Assembly: GCA_030374765.1 (NCBI GenBank) | Contig: JARGXX010000113.1 | Span: 868,001 to 932,000, forward strand | From: Agarophyton chilense | Taxonomy: Eukaryota; Rhodophyta; Florideophyceae; Gracilariales; Gracilariaceae | Direction: 5' to 3' | DNA: 64,000 nucleotides | In this document: in pieces, positions 1-10,064 of the stretch | Numbering within the stretch: the first letter of the stretch is position 1 | How the letters are laid out: every line of letters begins with the position of its first letter | Program-made: the position numbers and the translations under genes | Notes under the pieces: model-generated | What the model saw: the letters and a program-made list of their open reading frames with translations, nothing else | Told to the model about the DNA's origin: nothing | The model's database searches: none

Positions 1-1975
1 CGACTTTTGAGGTGCAACAGTGGCCGGCGTACGGTTGCGAGCGGTTCCAGACCTTTGTGGTATCGTGGAACGGGACCAATCCGACATTAAAGGCATAACT
101 GCAGGGGTATCAATCTCCTTGGAATCGCCGGCTTCTTCAACCTCAATGCTACCCGGCATCTCTCGTATCTCGAGCGCTGGTGATGCTTGTGGGGACGACC
201 CACCCCTTCGGGGTATCGTTGACCAGTCCACGATGCGGCGCGAGGGGCACCGACGTGGCACCGAATGGGTTCGAACGCGTTTGTGGAGGCGGCGCGATCC
301 TGTCATCGCCTTGAGGGTAAACTGGAATGCAAAACCCGAAAAAGGTCGCGTAATTACCGACGGGGCTTCTCAACACCAATAAGGTCTAACAACCGGAAGC
401 TTCCACCACGGACCCAGGCCAACACCTCAATGGTTGTATCGACGCAGGCTCAGGCCCTACCGGCGCCATGAGTCAATCATTACAAGATAGACGAAAACCT
501 GAAATGTCGAGAAGCCAGAAAACCTTCAGGGAAAGCCTGACAGCACGGTTACGGTCGCTACGCCTCCAATTAAGGGCAGCAATACCTGAAGGGTTGTCGA
601 GCCGTGGGAACCACCAGGCGAGACGGCTTGCGCAGGGACCTCAGAGGGAAATGAAGTTTGAGCAACCGGGAAAGGTGCTATACCAACTTGTTTGAACAGG
701 GGGCTATGCGGAAGCAGAATCGCAAGCAAGCAGGGCCACTACCGAAAAGGTTTCCGCGTGAGCGCTGTGTACACTGAATCGCCCTCATGACAATCCCTAC
801 CTGAATGGTTGTCGCTCAATTCGTGCGCCGCCGTCGTCGCGCGCCCTCCCCAACCGACACTGGCGCCTATTCTTGAACCTCAAGGGATCGCGCGTCGTGC
901 ACCGAGAGCAACCGCCCGACGGACACCACTCCGATGCCCGCGCCGCTGTCGCTCGCTATACCTTTATGGTTTGATGGAAGGAGACACGGGGCGTGTCTCA
1001 CGGGTTGGAAGGGGGTCTGTCGTATAGTAGCAGAAGGTTTGACCTTTGAGGTTGTCGATATACTACACTGACCTTGTAGGTGATGGATGCGAGCGATCAT
1101 CGGCCATGCAACCCCGGGCAATCGAAGACGACGGCGGCGCACGAATTGAGAGACAACCATTCAGGTAGGGACTGACATGAGGACGATGCAGTGTCAATAG
1201 TGCGCTCGCGGACACCTTTTCGGTAGTGAGCCCTTGCGTGTTTGCGATTGTGCTTCTGCATAGCCCACCGTTCAACCAAGTTGGTATCGCACCTTTCTCG
1301 GTTGCTCAAACTTCATTTTCCTCCTAAGTCCCTGCGTGCGCCGTGCCGCCTGGGCGTTCCCACGGCTCGACAACCCTTCAGGTATTGCTGCCCTTAATTG
1401 GCGGCATCGCGACCATAATCGTGCTGTCCAGCTTTCCTTGAAGGTTTACTGGCTTCTCGACCTTTAAGGTTTCGTCTACCTTTTAAGGATTGATTCGTGG
1501 CGCCTGTTGGGCCTGAGCCCTCGTCAATACAACCATTGGGGTATTGGCCTGGGTCCGTGGCGGAAGCTTCCGGTTGTGAGATTTTATTAGTGTTGAGCGG
1601 CCCCGTTGGTAATTGCGCGACCTTTTTCGGGTTTTGCATTCCGGTTTACCTTCAACGCTATCACAGGATGGAGACGCCTCCACGCGCGCGTGCGAATCCA
1701 TTCGGTGCCACGTCGACGCACCTCGCGCCGCATCGTGGATTCGCAACCCAAACCTCGAAGGGGTGGGTCGTCCCCACGTCCCCACACGCAGCACCAGCGC
1801 TCGAGAGACGTGAGGTGCCGGTTACCATGGAGGTTGAAGAATTCGGTGATTCTGAGGCGATTGATACCGCTAAAGTTATGCCTTTAAGGTCGGATCAGTC
1901 CCCCTTCACGATACCTCAAAGGTCTGGAACCGCTCGCCCCCGTACGATGGCAACTGTTGCACCTGAAAGGTAGAT
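1..1975. repeat. 2-kb imperfect inverted repeat, foldback-like
   Basis: Bases 1-about 835 match the reverse complement of about 1135-1972, with clear divergence and small indels. For example, the gtgcaacag near 12 pairs with the ctgttgcac near 1954, and both arms carry the same blocks in mirror order. Short peptide matches read on + at 265-471 and on - at 1483-1794, but these only reflect the repeat and no gene is supported. The axis falls at a perfect 8-bp hairpin (GAGACACG-GGG-CGTGTCTC, 981-999). Both arms are dense in degenerate ACCT..AGGT palindromes. The left end may lie outside the window. The block abuts the antisense ORF of element A. Foldback element is the best guess; a rearranged 3' end of family A is an alternative. 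Confidence 0.6.
1031..1112 (+). repeat. copy of the family-A 5' end block
   Basis: This 80-bp block starts gcagaaggtttgacctttg and runs through an ATG at 1082 to ggccatgcaacc. It is nearly identical to 63,906-64,000 on + and to the 5' end of element A on - (about 19,805-19,725). All three lose similarity immediately upstream of gcagaagg. Here it sits between the two arms of the inverted repeat, and the sequence passes into the right arm just after it. Confidence 0.7.
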
Positions 1976-2033
1976 GTTTGTACTACCGCAAAGGTTGGAT
2001 AAGTTTGCCGTCTCCTCGTAACGGACCGAGTAG

Positions 2034-3017
2034 GCCTCACCTAAGAAGGGTAAATTCCCGCTGGAGGATATTCGCCGATTTGGTTACAAGAACATCGTTC
2101 AGGAGACCGATTATACCGTGGAGGATTTGGAATTGTATCTCGAGCAGAGCGAGAACTGCCATTGGGATTCCCATCAAGGTTGGGAGGTTTTCGATCGCGC
2201 AACTTGGAAGATTGTGCCTCGCCACGCCCAATACTATCCCGGGGAGCCTCCTGTTCATGGAGCTCCCGCGAGCCCCGAACCTTATCAAGGTACTGTGGAG
2301 ACACCTGTTGGTCGTTATTCTGGTCCCTTCCCGTCCGAGCCGTTACCTCAAGGTCGTAAGTGGCCTATCCCTAGGGGTGTGAATCCTACTCAACCGAGCT
2401 CCTCGCGGGTTGCTGGTCCAGTTGGACCTGTTTTGGCGGGTATTGCTAATCCTCCGCCTCAACCTATGATGGATTCTCCGGCTGTTGTTGGTTTTCTAGC
2501 TCGAATTCGCCGGGCTTGCGTCACCAACTTTCAAAGGGCTGGGCCTACCTCGGTGGTTGCTGCATTAACGCTCCTTGAAGGTTTGCCGCCGCGCCATGCG
2601 AAATACATGCAGGCGCTGAACCAACTTGGTGAGTTACGGAATCAGTTCCAGTTGGACATGTACCAACTGGCCACCCGTCAGGTTGCCATTCTGGCCAGCG
2701 TCTCTGCCGCTGCGCCATTTGATCCTTTGATGGATCCCCTTCTAGGTGCTAACTTGAACCCTGCGGTTTTGCAACCCGCTCTGGCGGGTCCTCCCGTTCA
2801 ACCTATGTTGGTTTCGACTCCTCTCCCCTGTGGCAGGGCTACTGCTCCTTCGCTACCTCCTATGTCGATGGCTCCTAGTATTCCTGCCAGTTCTCCTTCG
2901 TTGGTAGTCAATAACACGGGTCCTCCGAGGGTCGACTGCGCAGAGCTACCGCTCTGGGCTCTCGGGCTGAGGTGTCCGCCTCCATGCCATGTTGAACCGT
3001 TTCAGGTGCTACCGTAA
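2034..3017 (+). CDS. antisense ORF of element A (partial, related to those of B and E)
   Basis: Open frame on the strand opposite to element A's pol, lying where the 3' end of the element should be. The first ATG is at 2118, but the frame is open from 2034. Residues just before and after that ATG resemble the middle of the element B antisense protein: an I-R-x-(n)-V-(E/Q)-D-L pattern, then a W-D pair, then a W/F-V-F/Y-(D/N) pattern with a downstream P-V-(G)-H. The C-terminal half is rich in Pro, Ala and Ser, without recognised domains. It overlaps the 3' end of the integrase region (2908-3017) tail to tail. The part matching B's first 390 or so residues is absent. The homology call rests on sparse positions read by eye. 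Confidence 0.55.
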   Translation, partial: ASPKKGKFPLEDIRRFGYKNIVQETDYTVEDLELYLEQSENCHWDSHQGWEVFDRATWKIVPRHAQYYPGEPPVHGAPASPEPYQGTVETPVGRYSGPFPSEPLPQGRKWPIPRGVNPTQPSSSRVAGPVGPVLAGIANPPPQPMMDSPAVVGFLARIRRACVTNFQRAGPTSVVAALTLLEGLPPRHAKYMQALNQLGELRNQFQLDMYQLATRQVAILASVSAAAPFDPLMDPLLGANLNPAVLQPALAGPPVQPMLVSTPLPCGRATAPSLPPMSMAPSIPASSPSLVVNNTGPPRVDCAELPLWALGLRCPPPCHVEPFQVLP

Positions 3018-6000
3018 TACGGTCAATTGATATCGTATTCGGTATTCCACCTTCGTCAACCGTAACGGTGTGGTCTGATGCGTTCAATACCTTATAAAGT
3101 CCCACTGATTTGGGTAGAAGCTTCGAATTGAAATCTCTGTCAATAGCTTCATCGTATGCTTCATCACCCGGTCGTGGTCTTTTACCTGAAGGTGGGTTGT
3201 CAATGTAGACATATTGTTCCAAAGATGCAGAGACCCCTTTGGTTACCCTACGGTCGTAGTCGGCATTATACCGCTTTTGGGCTGCAGTGAGGCGGCTCTC
3301 TGCATGTTTGAGAGCCCTCCTCAACCTCACAAGGGTATTTCGCTTGACCTGGGCAGGAGTCAGTGCGCCAGCTGCAGTGCTGGTGGTATGATCTCCCTGC
3401 ACTACAATACCTGGGGGGTGTCGCGAAAGAACCAAATCAAAGGGAGTGGTCTGCGTTGACCGGTGTACCTGAAGATTATAGGAGTAGGTGAGCGGTTGCA
3501 CCAGCTCATCCCACCCAGTTTGGTACTCTTCCGTATAGTGTCGTAGCCTTGATACCAATGTGTTGTTAAAGCGCTCGAGCTGTCCGTTCGTTTGCGGGTG
3601 GTAGGCAGTAGTGAAATAGTGCTTGATACCCATGAGGTTACAGACTGCTTCGAAGAACTTCGATGCCAGGTTTGAACCGTTATCGGTAAGTAGGTACAGT
3701 GGTACACCATATGGGTAGACCCAATTATTGAGGAACGCGATGGACAACGTTGTTAACTTCGTATCCTTTAAAGGAATCGCTCCCGTGAGCTTCGAGATCC
3801 TGTCGGTGATCACTAGAATGTGCTTATACCCGTTCTTGGTCTTGGGAAGTGGTCCTAGAAGGTCTTTCGCAACGAACTCCAGCGGACCCGCTGCTGGAAA
3901 CAGCTTCAGATACTTTCGATGCTTTCGAATACCACCGCGGGTACGAACACAGGATTCGCATTGACCTACACAGGTATAGACATCATGGACCATATGAGGC
4001 CAGTAGAACTGTTGCCTCAAGGTGTAATACATCCTGGTGGCACCGGGGTGTCCCGATAGTCGCGGGTAGAGCGCGAGATACAAGACTCTCGAGCGAAGTG
4101 CCTTCGGAATCACTTTTTGAAGGCTACCATCCAAGGTTGACCTTCTCACAATGTACCCATTGTGGTCCACATCTAATTGTGATCCTTTGAATTCAATTTG
4201 GTCAGCCAGGGTTCTGCAGTACGCATCCTGGGCCTGTTCTCGTAGGAATTCCTCCGGGGTTACGGGCATGATGTTAGTTTCCTCTAGGGTCAGTATCTGC
4301 GTTGCCATGTCGGTGTTCCGCAAAGCATCTTCTTCAGGTAAGTCCGAACATCCTTCTAGGTGTTCGCCGGTACCATTTTGGTTTGATGACATAAGAAATC
4401 ATGGGATGTCATCGTCCACAGGTTTCGTCTCTAACCCTGATGTGTTTAAGCGTGACATAGCATCAGCTATGCTGTGCCTGATACTTGGACGGTACTGTAC
4501 GTCGTATTCAAACTCCGACAGTCTCAACCTCCAACGGGCGAGTCTACCAGACGCATCTGCGAGTCCGAGCATCCACCTTAAGGCGTTGTGGTCCATGCGC
4601 AACGTAAAGCGCTCACCATAAACATATGGACGGAGCATCAACATGCTCCACACTACTGCTAGACATTCCTTCTCGGTTACCGTGTAGATCTGCTCCACCT
4701 CATTCATAGCGTGGCTTTAGTACCCTATAGGTAATTTGTCTCCGTTGTGCTGCTCCTGCATGAAACAACAACCAATTTGCGCATGGGATGCAGCCGTATC
4801 CAGCGTGTACGGTAGACCTGTTTTCGGTAACGCTAAGATTGGCGGCGACAAAAGCGCTCGTTTCAATTCCTCAAAGGTATCCATTTCTTCGTTCGATAGA
4901 TTCTCACACCGTTCAGGTTCACCTTTCTGGAGCTTCTTGTTGAGGGGAGCCGCTATTTTCGCGAATCCCTTCACGAAGCGACGATAGACGTTGCACAAAC
5001 CTATAATGGATCGTATGTCTGTCTCGGATCGTGCCACCTTGACCTTCTGTACGGCTCTAGTGTTGCTCGGCGCAACCTCTAGGGTACCGGGGCTTATGAT
5101 GTGGCCCAGGTATTCAACCGTTCTGGAAAAGGAGACGCATTTGCGTAGCTTCAGCATCACCCCCGCCTCAGCTAGGAGGGTTAGTACGGAGCGCACGTGA
5201 GCAAAATGCTCTTCTACCGATCTGGAGTAGATGATTACATCATCGATGTATACCAAGGCCGTTGTCCACTTACCCTTCGAAAGGATGATGTCCAGCGCCC
5301 TTTGAAAGGTGGCTGGAGCATTGCGCAACCCGAATGGCATCTGCGTGAAGCGAAACAAACCTGCATGCCACGTGAAGGTCGTTTTGTCTCGATCTTCCTC
5401 ACCTACAGGTACCTGCCAATAACCACAATTGGCATCCAACATGGTACATATCTGCGCATCTCCCAAGGAGTCGATGCACTCCTCCATTCTAGGTATCGGG
5501 TACGAATCCCTGATGGTCACGCTATTGAGCCTCCTGTAGTCCACACAGAACCTCATACGGTTATCCGCTTTCTCCTGAACCAGAACCACGGGAATAGCCC
5601 AATCTGAGTTGGCCGGTTCAATTACACTTTCTTGGAGCATTCGCTCCACTTCTTTGAGTTCTACATTTCTCGCCTTCGGACCTGCACGGTATGGTTGGTG
5701 ATAAATCAGCTTCGAGTCAGGGAGGAGCTCGATGCGATACTGTGTGGCCTTAATTTTGCCCAGATGGTCTGACCATATAGTTTCAAACTCCTCCAGAAGG
5801 TCGAAAATACGGCCCCGCAGTTCCCCGGTATCTTCACCGATCTGGACTGTATCTTGCCATTGCCTCTCAGGGTCAGGTTCCTCTTCTTTGTCTACCGATG
5901 CCTTATCGGTTAGCTTCGTTTCCAAGTTGGTATTTATCGATACCTTTGTGGTTGTGGACGCATTTGGTTGTTGTCGGGAGGTCGGCTCAAGTTCCGAAGT

Positions 6001-6210
6001 ACCGCCTCAGGTATGACGTGGGAGTTCAGGACGTTTGGGCCGGCCCCGTATCCAACACGCAGGTGACCGGAACCGCAATGCGATCGGAGAAACAAATTGA
6101 AGCACGTACTTTATATATAGTTTTTGTACTTCACATGACAAACCGGAACTGGTTGTGACGTGTTCTCTTCCACCTTCAAGGTTCTGGGTATCGATTGGCC
6201 TTCCCATTGC
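2908..6210 (-). mobile_element. Element A pol region (protease, RT, RNase H, integrase)
   Basis: Fossil pol of a Ty3/gypsy element read on the minus strand. RT (4717-5925) shows the VDYRRLN and YIDDVI motifs (the latter near 5240). RNase H (about 4400-4830) has the gypsy TEKECLAVVW motif. Integrase (2908-4392) has the zinc region GHPGATRMYY...CxxC, then the catalytic core with TDNGSNLASKF and YHPQTNGQLERFN. An LDTG-like protease motif lies near 6050. The region is broken in several places. Confidence 0.85.
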
Positions 6211-6226
6211 AGGTTGAGTTTGGCCA

Positions 6227-6867
6227 TTACGCCAACCATTCGGTGTTTTCCTCCTGTACGGGAGGGGTTAAGTCCAAGTTTGGTGTTTCCTCGATGGTAT
6301 TGACCTGTGCCGGTGTACGGGGTTGGAACCCATTTGGTGCTTGCGTGGAAAAGTTATAGAGGCGTTGGTGATTCTGCATGCGAGCCTGAATCAACTGGTC
6401 TCTCATTCCTGGAGGTAAGTTAGCGCAATTGTTTGCCAAATGGTCTGTCGCGAGACAGAACCAGCAAACGAGGCCTCCAGTTTGGGGGTCTCGCGTTGCC
6501 ATTGAGGGGGGCTTCGAAACCTGGTTGATAGGAGCAGTGACGTAGGATGTGGGTTGCGAGTTATGGGAGCTCGATCCCTGCATCCTCTGCAAGCTCATCG
6601 CACTTGGCGGCGATTGTACCGAGATTGGTGTACGCGTTGTCCACCCATTCCCTACCCTCGAAGATTTCGAGAACCGCCTCTGGGCCGCTACCAAGTGGAT
6701 AGCGGTCCCTGTAGGTACTTCAAGGTGCGAGATACCCTCTGAGGTTGAGGGACCTTCAATTTCCAAGACCGACCTTTTTGGTTTATCCTTCGAGGTTGGA
6801 GGCACGGCTGGTCTCTTTCCCAGCCGAAGGATATCTCCAAAGCCCTGGAAGTATCGAGCCAGCCTAT
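6227..6867 (-). mobile_element. Element A gag, nucleocapsid end
   Basis: C-terminal part of the gag of element A on the minus strand. It carries a CCHC zinc knuckle, CWFCLATDHLANNC, near 6430-6475. The right edge is the insertion point of element B, and the capsid portion of the same gag lies beyond B at 18,668-19,756. Fossil. Confidence 0.8.
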
Positions 6868-7781
6868 TGTAGAGCAACGCCCAGTTAGGGGATACTTGAA
6901 GATGCAACTCATAGAATGAGGATTGAACCCTCCGAGGGTTATGATTATGATCCCCTCTAAGGTGTGCTGAGGTGGCACTGTTTTCTGATTATATTTCGCG
7001 TATAAGGGAGAATTCGGATGGCACATGGTTGGATTGGCCCCGTGATACACGTGGCTTAATTTTGGCACCGATTTTCGGATATTTGTAGAACGTTGGACTC
7101 TTGGGCCCTGACAGTTGGATCTCCACGTGTATGGCCCTGAGCAGGTGTGCACTACTGTAGAGTTTAGTTAGTGGGCTCTACTTAGGGAGTTGAAATCTGA
7201 CAGTCCGAAGCTCAAAGTAAATGGTAACCAAGGTTGGTCTTCGATACCTTTAGAGGTTCTTCGTCGCCATCGTTTCGGCCTTACAACCCGGAACGGGCTC
7301 TGGTTAGCAACGCCTGCGTAGGAACACGACTCCACTTGGAGAGTGCCCACGTTTGGGTTCCATGCAACCACCCCCTTGGGACCGCTCAGACGACCTGCGT
7401 GCACGATACCCCGTGGGGGTTCTGCTTACTTGTTGCGTGCTTTTTGTGTTTCCTTTCGAGGACAGGTTTTCGCCCCTGTATTGGGTTTCTTTTGTTGTTT
7501 CGCCCCTTTTCTGTTTCTCGGGTCCGGTGCCTGTTAGTGCCCGACCCTCGCCCCGTTTTTCCTCTTCGCCGGATTTTCCCCCATTCTTTGGGATACCCAT
7601 ACCCATTCCCGATCCAACGGTTTCTACCCCTCACCTCCGTCGGTACTGCCGGAATCCCCCGTGGGAGTTACACCCCACACTACGGGTGGAACGGAGGGCT
7701 CTGTCTCTGAGTCTGCCTCCCCCAGGGAGAAAGGCTTCAAACACCTTGAGAGCACTTCCTGTCGCCGGGTTTTGCTCCACA
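6868..7781 (+). repeat. Element B 5' LTR
   Basis: 914 bp, beginning TGTAGAGCAACG and ending CTCCACA. It is the same length as the 3' LTR at 17,749-18,662. Short open frames inside are not genes; mirrored frames recur in the other LTR. Confidence 0.95.
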
Positions 7782-7783
7782 AG

Positions 7784-7795
7784 TGGTCTCCCGCC
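7784..7795 (+). promoter_or_regulatory. Element B primer-binding site
   Basis: TGGTCTCCCGCC lies two bases after the 5' LTR, the usual place for tRNA priming of minus-strand synthesis. Element E has TGGTCTCCCGAC at the equivalent spot (40,014). The primer tRNA is not identified with certainty. Confidence 0.7.
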
Positions 7796-8008
7796 TTAGA
7801 ATCCGTTCTCGGACTTTTGGGTTGGTCATCCACGTGTTGGAATATCTCTTGGAAGAGGAAGCACCGTCGTGAAGATTTGTTGTAGTGGTCCCCTTTGGAA
7901 AGGGTGGAATTCGTTTTTATTTTTGTTTTGTGTTGCGTCATCCGTTCTCCGGGAATCTCGTGATCGAATTTCATCGTTATCCCGAATCGTCAGTGTCGGG
8001 TCTGCAGC

Positions 8009-10039
8009 ATGACGCCGCCTACCCGTGGTTCCAGGACTGGATCGAACCGTCAAGCGGATTCAGTGCCCCCGGCCCCGTCTAGGTCGAGGAGCTCAATTTC
8101 CGAAGGTCGGAACGATTCCGGTATCGATCCGGACACTCGGAGAGTACCCTCAGTGGTTTCAGGTCCTCGAGAGGTCGTGGCTGTGGGACCAGCTCCAGTG
8201 GTGGAGACCCCCTCAGCAGCACCCCGAAGTCGGACCGACCCTGAATTACAGCGCCTGGAGACTCGAATCGATATCTCCAACGCGGCTCACGTCGAGCTCC
8301 TTCAGGAGGTTACTACCCTCCGCCTCAAGGTGGAGGACGCCCCGGTGCGGGGAGTCGCCGATGACCTTCGTACCCTGAGGAGGGATGTGAACTCCCTTTT
8401 GGAAAGCTTTGGTACCCCTGGGGTCTTTATCCAGGAGTACCGGAGCCTCGTGGAGGAACACCGCGTGCAAGCGGAACGCTTCCGAGCTCGGCTGGACACC
8501 CTCGAGGCCATTATCCGTATGGACGGAGACGCAGAAGCCTCGAAGGATAATCCCGACGTTTCGGAAGACGAAGAACACCGCTCCGCTAAACGGGACCGCC
8601 GCAAGTCCAAGAAGAGGGTTTACCTCCAAGAGGATTTATCGGATTCCGATCCCAATCGCTCGTCATGGAGTTCGTCCTCCGAATCTTCGGATAGTGAAGA
8701 TGGACGCCGGTCATCCCGGGCGACTCGGTCGAAGGCTACTTACACCTCTCAAGGGGCAAGCCGTACCCGGAAGAAGGGTAGGAAACACCTTGGATTAAGG
8801 GAGCTGAAGCCGACGAATCCTCTCTATCGGAAGCTGCTATCGTACCGCTATTACCGGTTGGATAACCCTTCGGGAGATCGAACATCCCGCGGAACGGGTA
8901 AGGTCAAGGACTACATCAAAAGGCTGAGCATCACCCTACAGAAGAGGGAGTTCACAGGAACAGACCCAATTCTGGTGCTCGATTTCCTTGCGAGGTTCGT
9001 CCAGGAGGCTGACATCCTCGGTATGAGTGAAGCGCAAGCGTATCTTGCATTACCCTATTTCTTAAAGGGAATGGCTGAAGACCAGTTCAACTCCGTCCGT
9101 GGATCATCCCAAGCCTCGGAAGGGGGAGTCACGTGCTGGCCCGAAGCGGTGCAGTACCTCTTGAGGTCATACGCTACTGGAAATGCGATTCAGGAAGCAA
9201 CCCTTGCATTAAGGGATACGCGGCAGAAACCGATGGAAACCGAAACGGTGTATTCAACTCGCTTGAATAAAGCGTTTCACCGATGCGGGAATGTATTCCC
9301 CGCCTACGAGAGATGCTCCATGTTTGTGGATGGTTTGGACCCCTCGATAAGGGCATTGGTTGCCCGACATCGGGAAGTGAAGCGCAAGCTGACCTACTTG
9401 GAATTGGTCCAGTACGCTCAGGCTGAGGGGGATACTCTCCGTGCCCGGCAGAACCGAAAGAGTCGGCCGACAAGTGCACTCCTCGCCGATGGAGGTAACT
9501 CGTCTTTGTCACTCGCAGGAGGCCCTGCCCCTGTGGGGGTCAATGATAACATTCACTTCATGGGAAGTAACCCCGAATCTATGGGTACGTCTGAGTTGCC
9601 GTCGACATCCGCTCCGACTACGGATGAAGACCCTGCGCTCCATACCCAAGGACGGAGGGTGCCAGCCGCATCGCTACCTTTTGCGAATACCGCTGCTCGG
9701 TTCTCTCGCCCCGGATGGAGGGATACAGCACCACGTCGCGTGGATTCACGTCCACAACCGAACCCGGCAGAGCTGATTTGCTATTTGTGTTACCTCCATT
9801 GTCACAAAGCACCAGACTGCACATTTCCCCTGCGGGAGGGTTCACGAATTATCGCTCAGTACGAGGCTCTGACCCCTGAGGAGAAAGCTCGAGTCCCGAG
9901 TAGGTCCTATGAAGAACAAAGGATACTCCGAGCTCACCTTGCTGACAGGGATACAGAACTTGTACCCGCGAACGGGGAACAACCGGTCCCCTTCGAGGCA
10001 GCTGCACCGAATTCGGTGGGGTCCGCTTCGAAAAACTAA
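8009..10039 (+). CDS. Element B gag polyprotein
   Basis: 676-residue open frame starting at the first good ATG after the LTR and leader. The N-terminal 280 residues are charged, with Ser/Arg/Asp-rich stretches (about 190-270). A capsid-like helical region follows (about 300-500), matching the gag of elements E and A, including a shared SEGGVTCWPEAVQYLLRSYA segment in B and E. A CCHC knuckle, CYLCYLHCHKAPDC, lies at about residues 591-604. It should form the particle that packages the element RNA. The stop at 10,037 follows a slippery sequence. The frame looks whole. Confidence 0.9.
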   Translation: MTPPTRGSRTGSNRQADSVPPAPSRSRSSISEGRNDSGIDPDTRRVPSVVSGPREVVAVGPAPVVETPSAAPRSRTDPELQRLETRIDISNAAHVELLQEVTTLRLKVEDAPVRGVADDLRTLRRDVNSLLESFGTPGVFIQEYRSLVEEHRVQAERFRARLDTLEAIIRMDGDAEASKDNPDVSEDEEHRSAKRDRRKSKKRVYLQEDLSDSDPNRSSWSSSSESSDSEDGRRSSRATRSKATYTSQGASRTRKKGRKHLGLRELKPTNPLYRKLLSYRYYRLDNPSGDRTSRGTGKVKDYIKRLSITLQKREFTGTDPILVLDFLARFVQEADILGMSEAQAYLALPYFLKGMAEDQFNSVRGSSQASEGGVTCWPEAVQYLLRSYATGNAIQEATLALRDTRQKPMETETVYSTRLNKAFHRCGNVFPAYERCSMFVDGLDPSIRALVARHREVKRKLTYLELVQYAQAEGDTLRARQNRKSRPTSALLADGGNSSLSLAGGPAPVGVNDNIHFMGSNPESMGTSELPSTSAPTTDEDPALHTQGRRVPAASLPFANTAARFSRPGWRDTAPRRVDSRPQPNPAELICYLCYLHCHKAPDCTFPLREGSRIIAQYEALTPEEKARVPSRSYEEQRILRAHLADRDTELVPANGEQPVPFEAAAPNSVGSASKN

Positions 10040-10064
10040 ACTTGGGAGTCTCCCCTGCGGGAGG
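10030..10064 (+). promoter_or_regulatory. Element B -1 frameshift signal at gag/pol junction
   Basis: G-AAA-AAC (10,030-10,036) is followed at once by the gag stop TAA. Twelve bases later comes a short stem-loop, TCTCCC-CTGC-GGGAGG (10,049-10,064). The pol frame is -1 relative to gag and already open upstream. Element E has the same layout with GGAAAAC and a perfect stem, so conservation supports function. Programmed -1 frameshifting between gag and pol is established for many Ty3/gypsy elements; its use here is inferred. Confidence 0.65.

Larger units (their letters stand above)
2034..6867 (-). mobile_element. Element A, 3' portion (Ty3/gypsy fossil)
   Basis: Minus-strand remnant of a Ty3/gypsy retrotransposon. 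From right to left it holds the end of gag, a protease-like region, reverse transcriptase, RNase H, integrase and an opposite-strand ORF. It is cut on the right by element B; its other part resumes at 18,668. No LTR was recognised at either end, and the far 3' end is replaced by the inverted-repeat block. It is clearly broken, with roughly five or more disruptions. It must be older than B (LTRs about 98.6% identical), which landed in it. Confidence 0.85.

Noticed and set aside
265-1794. pair of similar basic peptides on opposite strands
   Set aside because: Their similarity is explained by the inverted repeat; the DNA, not the protein, is conserved.
7234-7974. overlapping frames of 75-158 codons on both strands in the element B LTR and leader
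   Set aside because: They lie in LTR sequence and recur as mirror copies in the other LTR; no known domain.
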